A stretch of DNA of 64,000 bases from positions 62,145 through 126,144 of the forward strand of contig NZ_KB902239.1 of NCBI RefSeq assembly GCF_000379445.1. Reading direction: 5' to 3'. Of the stretch, positions 63,792 through 64,000 are shown piece after piece. Source of the DNA: Fangia hongkongensis FSC776 = DSM 21703 (GTDB lineage Bacteria > Pseudomonadota > Gammaproteobacteria > Francisellales > Francisellaceae). A program made the position numbers and the translations under genes. Under the pieces are notes generated by a model. That model was not told the origin of the DNA. It did not search any database and was given only the letters and a program-made list of their open reading frames with translations. Position 1 is the first letter of the stretch; the number at the start of each line of letters is the position of its first letter.

Positions 63792-63893
63792 ATGCGATTG
63801 TTAAGAAAGATATGGGCGTTGGAAAAGGAATTTATTAAAGAGACAAAATCAGAGGATGGAAGGTATATTTCTCATTTGTTGTTGTTTAAATAA
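63792..63893 (+). CDS. Possible 33-residue protein
   Basis: GGAGG at 63781-63785 lies six bases before ATG 63792; the frame ends TAA at 63891-63893 (MRLLRKIWALEKEFIKETK...). Basic, amphipathic, no family recognised. Supported only by the ribosome site. Confidence 0.3.
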   Translation: MRLLRKIWALEKEFIKETKSEDGRYISHLLLFK

Positions 63894-63919
63894 CTAGGCG
63901 CATAAGCTGGCTGATAGCT

Positions 63920-64000
63920 TTACCGGCCAAAGAAGTATTTTCGATGCATTGCATCTATTGTTTTCCAGCGCACATCATCATACGGAAGCAGGTTAGAAGC
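63920..64000 (-). CDS. C-terminal end of a gene running off the window
   Basis: The last 26 codons of a minus-strand frame ending TAA at 63922-63920: ASNLLPYDDVRWKTIDAMHR, then KYFFGR. The aromatic, balanced composition is that of a true coding C-terminus. Not long enough to name the family. Confidence 0.5.
   Translation of the reverse strand, partial: ASNLLPYDDVRWKTIDAMHRKYFFGR

Overview
The window is about 64 kb of AT-rich chromosome from a gammaproteobacterium. It carries the complete tolQRAB-pal-cpoB operon, mnmE, mnmA, def, glyS, groES-groEL with a sigma-32 type promoter, zwf-pgl-pgi, pyrC and rluC. TGA acts as a stop. Low GC, frequent small toxin-antitoxin loci and the house-keeping proteins suggest a relative of the Francisella/Fangia/Piscirickettsia or Legionella side of the class; the genus cannot be fixed from sequence reading alone.

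Layout. 1-4.2 kb: GrpB-like protein (5' end cut by the window), GNAT, mnmE, an unlisted 59-residue basic protein and a HigBA module. 4.2-9.5 kb: a tight four-gene membrane/redox operon (TVP38, flavoprotein disulfide reductase, CDP-alcohol phosphatidyltransferase, DUF547) and an HxlR regulator divergent from an MFS exporter. 9.6-14 kb: a PheC-like binding protein, then a nitric-oxide/respiratory-stress cluster (nsrR, alternative oxidase, tehB) with an NsrR-like operator, and a cytochrome P450. 14.1-19 kb: Tol-Pal. 19-23 kb: SDR, VOC protein, response regulator, O-antigen ligase-type protein. 23.2-30.1 kb: a CS1/Cbl-type (alternate chaperone-usher) fimbrial locus with three tip-adhesin paralogues (one intact in the operon, one broken, one inverted). 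30.4-35 kb: DUF1460 enzyme, a second toxin-antitoxin pair, tRNA-Asp and tRNA-Thr, two envelope proteins. 35-43 kb: aldehyde dehydrogenase, def, mnmA, an unlisted two-small-protein transcript with strong hairpins and a terminator, tatD, glyS, frmA. 43-50 kb: an ABC exporter whose ATPase domain has lost its Walker A, its HlyD partner, then zwf-pgl-pgi. 50-57 kb: lytic transglycosylase, soxR, tdk, peroxiredoxin-glutaredoxin fusion, pyrC, ogt, rluC, a third toxin-antitoxin pair with a frameshifted toxin, and a GNAT broken by one stop. 57-64 kb: an OmpR/EnvZ-type two-component system, groESL, a small HTH protein with an alpha/beta hydrolase, and the 3' end of a gene running off the window.

The most striking non-genic feature is a 167-bp palindromic MITE-like element. 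Four full-length copies (19097, 19954, 34871, 57720) all lie in the same orientation, bounded by TA, each ending 35-76 nt before the start codon of a downstream gene; two further right-end fragments lie at 4149 and 14021, the latter upstream of tolQ. The conserved right end TGGTATA creates an extended -10 motif, so the family may work as a mobile promoter. The other leading candidate for something undescribed is the small-protein/structured-RNA transcript at 38323-38890.
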